Assembly (NCBI RefSeq): GCF_003634775.1
Contig: NZ_RBXB01000001.1
Coordinates: 806,001-870,000 of the forward strand
Length of the DNA stretch: 64,000 nt
DNA from: Chryseobacterium defluvii
GTDB lineage: Bacteria > Bacteroidota > Bacteroidia > Flavobacteriales > Weeksellaceae
Reading direction: 5' to 3'
The notes beneath the pieces are model-generated. The model ran no database searches. It saw nothing but the letters and a program-made list of their open reading frames with translations, and was not told the origin of the DNA. This document shows, one piece after another, positions 60,701 to 64,000 of the stretch. Position numbers and translations under genes: made by a program. Position 1 is the first letter of the stretch, and the number at the start of each line of letters is the position of its first letter.

Positions 60701-63700
60701 CAGAATTGAGCGCATTAACCAATCTGTTCAGCCGTTCAGGGGCTGTACCGGGGCAAACCCATTTAGGTTCCGTAAAAACACAGATCGGGCATACCAAGTG
60801 TGCCGCCGGATTAGCCGGTCTTATCAAAGCCTCTTTGGCAGTCTATCATGGCGTAAAGCCTCCGACCCTCCATCTTCAGCAACCCAATGCTTATTATAAC
60901 CCTCAGACAAGCCCTTTTGCCTTTCATGAGGAAAGCGGGTTATGGACAACAAGAGACCGCTATGCCGGGATCAGTGCTTTTGGATTCGGTGGCACCAATT
61001 TCCACACGGTAATTGCCAATCACCCCAAAGAAGATGATTCTATAGCGTTGCAGTCGTGGCCATCAGAGCTGTTCGTATTCAGAGGGAATAGCTATGAAGA
61101 AGCAAAAAGTCAATTGGCTCAGGTCAAATCTTTACTGGAAATCAATGATCATATTCCCTTAAAAAATATTGCTTACAGTCTCGCTGTCGGTTCGGAAAAA
61201 CCCATTCAGTTAAGTATGGTTGCTGACACGGCAGAACATCTGATTATGAATATTGAACTGGCGCTGGCAGGAATTGAAAGCAAAGATACCTTCACTGTCC
61301 ATAAGAAAGAGGGCAAAGTAGCCTTCCTGTTTCCTGGACAGGGCAGCCAGCGAATCAATATGGCCCGTGAACTATTTGTTGCTTTCCCGCCCATGCGAAA
61401 ACTCATCAACTCTTATCCTGAACTGGAAAAAGTGGTTTTCCCTTCTAAAACATTTGATGAAGCGGCTTTAAAGCAGCAAAAAGAAACCATTAAAGACACT
61501 CGTCTGGCACAACCGCTATTAGGCATTGTTGATTTGGCTTTAGCTCAATTTTTACGATCCATCGGAATTGTTCCGGATATGTTGGCGGGTCATAGCTACG
61601 GAGAATTACCTGCTTTATGTTTTGCAGGCGTTTTCGAAGAAGAAAAATTGGTTGATTTAAGTATCCAAAGAGCACAATCGATTTTAAATTCCGTTGAAGG
61701 CGGCGATCCGGGTTCTATGATCGCGGTAAGTTCGACAAGGGAAAACTTGCAGCCGATTTTAGAAAAGGTTGAAGGTTGTTATCCCGTAAATTACAATGCT
61801 CCGGCTCAGTGTGTGGTAGCTGGAACTACAGAAGCCATCAACAAATTAATGGAAGTTTTAAAGCAGGAAAGAATTTCAGCTAAAAAACTGGAAGTTGCCT
61901 GTGCATTCCACAGTCCGTTGTTGGCGAAATCTAAAGGCTTATATCAAACTGTTTTAGAGAATGTTCCGTTCAACGAAATGCAGATTCCTGTCTGGTCCAA
62001 TACGACGGCAGAAATCTATCCTGCAACCGCTTCTGAAATCAAAGAAAGATTGACCGATCATTTGGTTCAACCGGTGCGATTTGTTGAACAACTTCAGGCA
62101 ATGTACAATGACGGCGCAAGAATATTCATTGAAGTTGGTCCTGGAAAAGTATTGACGGGATTAACGAAATCCTGTTTAGATCAAGACCATATAACCCTGT
62201 TTGTTGAAGATAATAATCGTAATAAGCTTAGCCATCTGCTTTCTATGCTTGCTCAGTATTTGGGAACAGGACGGGATTTTAATTTGGCTAAACTTTTCGA
62301 CGGACGTAATGCTCAGGTCATTCAAATTGACCAACCGGAATTATACAGAAAAAATCCGGCTATCTGGCGTGTCAACGGACAAGCTGCACATCCTACTACA
62401 GGCGCACTTCCTGCCAACGGTGCTTTACCTATCATAAATCCACTTCAAATGAACAGTTTAATTAATAATAATCAGGGTACTACTACTGAAAACCAGTCTA
62501 ATACAGAACGTATGCTGCAGGAGTATTTAAACAGTATGAAATTAATGATACAGGCGCAGCGTGATGTGATGCTTACCTTCCTGGGGCAGAATCCACAGGT
62601 CAATCCGGTTCCTGTTGTCCATACTCCCTCAGTTCAGGTGCACTCCAATCATCAGGCTCCTGTGATCTCGAGTCCATCAAGTGATGGAATTGAAAAGTCT
62701 GTTTTCATTCCGGCAGCGGAAGTTCCGGCGAAAGATATTAAATCTTTATTACTGCAGGTTGTGAGCGATAAAACAGGATACCCTCACGAAATGTTGGGTA
62801 TGGAAATGGATCTGGAAGCAGATCTAAGCATCGACTCCATTAAAAGAGTTGAAATCATTGGAACTTTGAAAAATGAGTTAGGTTCTTTCTCTTCCAATAA
62901 TGCTAATGAAGACACCATCATGGAACAATTGGCAGGAATTAAAACATTAAACGGTTTGGTTTCTTGGCTAACGGAATATAGCGGAACAAACACGACAATA
63001 AGTTCAGAGAAAAATGTATGTACACAAACAGCACCTCCAAAAACTCAGAAGCAGGCTGTATTTTCTCTTGAAGAACTTCAGACGGCCATTTTAAATATTG
63101 TGAGCGATAAAACGGGCTATCCTAAAGAAATGTTAGGCTTAGACCTTGATTTGGAAGCAGATTTAAGCATCGATTCCATCAAACGTATGGAAATTATCGG
63201 TGATCTTAAAACAAAAATAGGTTTCGGTGGCGATATGGAGCAAGCAGATGATCTCATGGAAAAACTAGCCGCCATCAAAACATTGAACGGACTGGCTTCA
63301 TGGATCAATGAAATGAACGGAAACAGTACGCCTGAACCCGAACAAAATCCTTTATCACGGCTTCGTTTCGACTTAACTCCAACGGATGTTTCGTTAATTG
63401 AAAATAAGGAAATTCTACACGGAAAGCGTTTTGCCATCACTCAAAACGACAACAATCAGACGTTAGCTATCAAAAACGAACTTGAAAAACATGGCGCAAT
63501 TGCAGAATTGATTGATTCCGATCAAGATTTAAAAGATTTTGACGGCTTAATTATTCTTGATCTGTTCTCATCTTCCGTGAAACACAATATTATCGATCAT
63601 GTGGATCTGATTAAAAAAATGGATCTTGATAAAGCCCAATGGATTTACCTGATCTCTGATATTCCGGCTCATGTGCAGGAGCTGACGGATACTACACTTT

Positions 63701-64000
63701 TGCGCCATTACAAAGGACACCCCGGACTTTTTAAAAGCCTGGCCCGTGAATTTGAACAGACGAATTGCAGATTGATCAGCCTGAGCTCTCCTCAACAAAT
63801 CGATCAGATCGCCGAGATTGCTTTAAAAGAAATACTATCAACCGATAAGCCTTCCGAAGTTATTTATAAAAACGACCAGAGGCATAAAGTCGACATCATC
63901 CCGTCACCTTTGTCAAACAGCCTGGAAGAAGCTCATATTCAACTGGATCAACAATCCGTTGTTTTGGTTTTAGGGGGCGCACAGGGAATCACTTCCGAGT
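57772..64000 (+). CDS. PUFA-synthase-like multidomain polyketide/secondary lipid synthase, 3' end outside window
   Basis: 2076 codons are visible with no stop. Order: a nitronate-monooxygenase-type barrel (about residues 1-205, ending GGIGLHTAAAAKALGAAG); a second such barrel (about 280-545, LHYPIAQGPMTR, motif ECGGHVG at 425-431); ketosynthase (644-1082; C832 in DAACASS, H967 in EAHGTGT, H1007 in GHTKCAAG); acyltransferase (1184-1480; S1275 in AGHSYG, H1380); acyl carrier domains with attachment serines S1689 and S1802, each in DLEADLSIDSIKR; then the start of a ketoreductase (LVLGGAQGITSE). KS-AT-tandem ACP-KR and the ACP motif follow PfaA of polyunsaturated fatty acid synthases, while the barrels resemble the PfaD enoyl reductase moved to the N-terminus. 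A cytoplasmic iterative synthase making a long-chain or modified lipid is inferred; the product is unknown. Downstream partner genes lie beyond the window. Confidence 0.9.
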   Translation, partial: MKNLTIIGLTPFEKPDVNLMLKLHQAGAFPVLSLGYELTAAREALNQLDQIHVPSYGISFPNNELTSLSIPEKVSLIILPSGISIHASSELPIIYQVGSLEEARNAEQAGAKGIIIKGNEAGGLVGYESTFVLFQRIIKEIKTIPVWIQGGIGLHTAAAAKALGAAGVVLDSQLALFPESSVPQEIKDLCSKLNGTETKMIANHRVLVRPNSPVLPENATAEDLQSYFTDLDPGTSYIPMGQDISLATDLYEDFKNLKKLVFGFKEAMYGHLKQAKALQVISPENTLAKDLGLHYPIAQGPMTRVSDVPLFANAVAEAGALPFVALSLLKGEQAKALVMDTKRLAGEKTWGIGILGFAPQELREQQTSYILEAKPPVVLIAGGRPAQAKIFEKEGIKTFLHVPSPALLDIFLKEGATNFIFEGRECGGHVGPLSSMVLWEKQIERILKEDHPEKISVFFAGGIHNAFSTAFVSIMAAPLAARGVKVGVLMGTAYLYTQEAVSCGAIQEEFQWQAMQAKDTVLLETAPGHETRCLNTAFAQYFNSEKAKLIESGTDKKQVWEQLEKLNVGRLRIAAKGVERQGDQLVRISASEQLELGMYMIGQVAAMHDRVISLAELHQNVSVGNYEYIEKAILPEKPASVEKPLDIAIIGMECIFPDAKNLEEYWRNIILGKDSVTEVPDERWNKELYYHPDSNEADVSHSKWGGFIPKIDFDPLAFGIPPQSLAAIEPTQLLTLLVAKRAMEDAGYGEKHINRENISVIIGAEGGNDLANSYSFRGYYKQVFGELHQEVKEAFPHTTEDSFPGILANVIAGRITNRLDLGGRNFTVDAACASSLAAIDLACQELILGKSDMVLAGGADLHNGINDYLMFSSTHALSRKGRCATFDSEADGIALGEGVAILVLKRYEDAVRDGDRIYSVIKGVGGSSDGKALGLTAPRKIGQVRALERAYTQAGISPASVGLIEAHGTGTVVGDRTELSALTNLFSRSGAVPGQTHLGSVKTQIGHTKCAAGLAGLIKASLAVYHGVKPPTLHLQQPNAYYNPQTSPFAFHEESGLWTTRDRYAGISAFGFGGTNFHTVIANHPKEDDSIALQSWPSELFVFRGNSYEEAKSQLAQVKSLLEINDHIPLKNIAYSLAVGSEKPIQLSMVADTAEHLIMNIELALAGIESKDTFTVHKKEGKVAFLFPGQGSQRINMARELFVAFPPMRKLINSYPELEKVVFPSKTFDEAALKQQKETIKDTRLAQPLLGIVDLALAQFLRSIGIVPDMLAGHSYGELPALCFAGVFEEEKLVDLSIQRAQSILNSVEGGDPGSMIAVSSTRENLQPILEKVEGCYPVNYNAPAQCVVAGTTEAINKLMEVLKQERISAKKLEVACAFHSPLLAKSKGLYQTVLENVPFNEMQIPVWSNTTAEIYPATASEIKERLTDHLVQPVRFVEQLQAMYNDGARIFIEVGPGKVLTGLTKSCLDQDHITLFVEDNNRNKLSHLLSMLAQYLGTGRDFNLAKLFDGRNAQVIQIDQPELYRKNPAIWRVNGQAAHPTTGALPANGALPIINPLQMNSLINNNQGTTTENQSNTERMLQEYLNSMKLMIQAQRDVMLTFLGQNPQVNPVPVVHTPSVQVHSNHQAPVISSPSSDGIEKSVFIPAAEVPAKDIKSLLLQVVSDKTGYPHEMLGMEMDLEADLSIDSIKRVEIIGTLKNELGSFSSNNANEDTIMEQLAGIKTLNGLVSWLTEYSGTNTTISSEKNVCTQTAPPKTQKQAVFSLEELQTAILNIVSDKTGYPKEMLGLDLDLEADLSIDSIKRMEIIGDLKTKIGFGGDMEQADDLMEKLAAIKTLNGLASWINEMNGNSTPEPEQNPLSRLRFDLTPTDVSLIENKEILHGKRFAITQNDNNQTLAIKNELEKHGAIAELIDSDQDLKDFDGLIILDLFSSSVKHNIIDHVDLIKKMDLDKAQWIYLISDIPAHVQELTDTTLLRHYKGHPGLFKSLAREFEQTNCRLISLSSPQQIDQIAEIALKEILSTDKPSEVIYKNDQRHKVDIIPSPLSNSLEEAHIQLDQQSVVLVLGGAQGITSE

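Noticed and set aside
1-64000. CRISPR array, rRNA or tRNA genes, insertion sequences
   Set aside because: No regularly spaced repeats, no cas-like genes, no tRNA-like cloverleaf or rRNA sequence and no transposase were recognised anywhere in the window.

Overview
The window looks like a chromosome segment of a Bacteroidota member of class Flavobacteriia, most likely Chryseobacterium or a close Weeksellaceae relative. The grounds are low GC, the flavobacterial promoter form TTG-N17-23-TAnnTTTG upstream of several genes, short intergenic spaces closed by strong hairpins, type IX secretion (T9SS) genes porV, porU and gldJ in the order usual for the class, and a T9SS C-terminal sorting domain on a secreted protein. 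The genus is inferred; no rRNA or tRNA gene was recognised.

Layout. 1-4060 is an accessory stretch: the edge of an XRE regulator, a lipoprotein with a JAMM-like metal motif, two tandem paralogous small lipoproteins and a YD/MORN-like exported protein. 4078-20608 is core: ahcY, an Sfp-type phosphopantetheinyl transferase, a FUSC transporter, the T9SS block porV-porU-gldJ, murF, a NUDIX hydrolase, an SRPBCC protein, and an OMP-lptC-anmK operon. 20829-27822 holds the DNA polymerase III delta' subunit, a small Cys/Lys-rich exported protein, an autoregulated TetR-TolC-EmrA-EmrB efflux operon and 3-methyladenine glycosylase. 27886-35074 is a mixed set of membrane and hypothetical proteins, an HxlR regulator divergent from an NAD(P)H oxidoreductase, a DUF2199 pair, a patatin-like lipase and CorA. 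35147-46674 is again core-like: fabH, a thioredoxin-fold protein, pruA, topoisomerase IB, Xaa-Pro aminopeptidase, an isolated phage tail-tube-like protein, mnmE and a DUF1826 protein.

46797-57081 is a cell-surface signalling module. A sigma factor lies divergent from FecR, a TonB-dependent receptor with an STN signalling domain, a beta-helix lipoprotein, a T9SS-exported adhesin-like protein, a second lipoprotein, an S41 peptidase lipoprotein and a small helical protein. The likely logic is that the receptor senses a ligand through its STN domain, FecR relays this to the sigma factor, and the module is induced.

57241-64000 is the most distinctive part: a promoter, a leader of about 500 nt carrying a 47-codon ORF and an imperfect tandem duplication, and then a giant synthase gene running off the right edge. 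Its visible 2076 codons encode two N-terminal nitronate-monooxygenase-type barrels, ketosynthase, acyltransferase, two PfaA-style acyl carrier domains and the start of a ketoreductase. This is a PUFA-synthase-like secondary lipid or polyketide synthase. The Sfp-type transferase at 5446-6060 is a plausible activator of its carrier domains. Three copies of a roughly 75-120 bp intergenic inverted repeat are scattered through the window, one supplying part of the pruA promoter.
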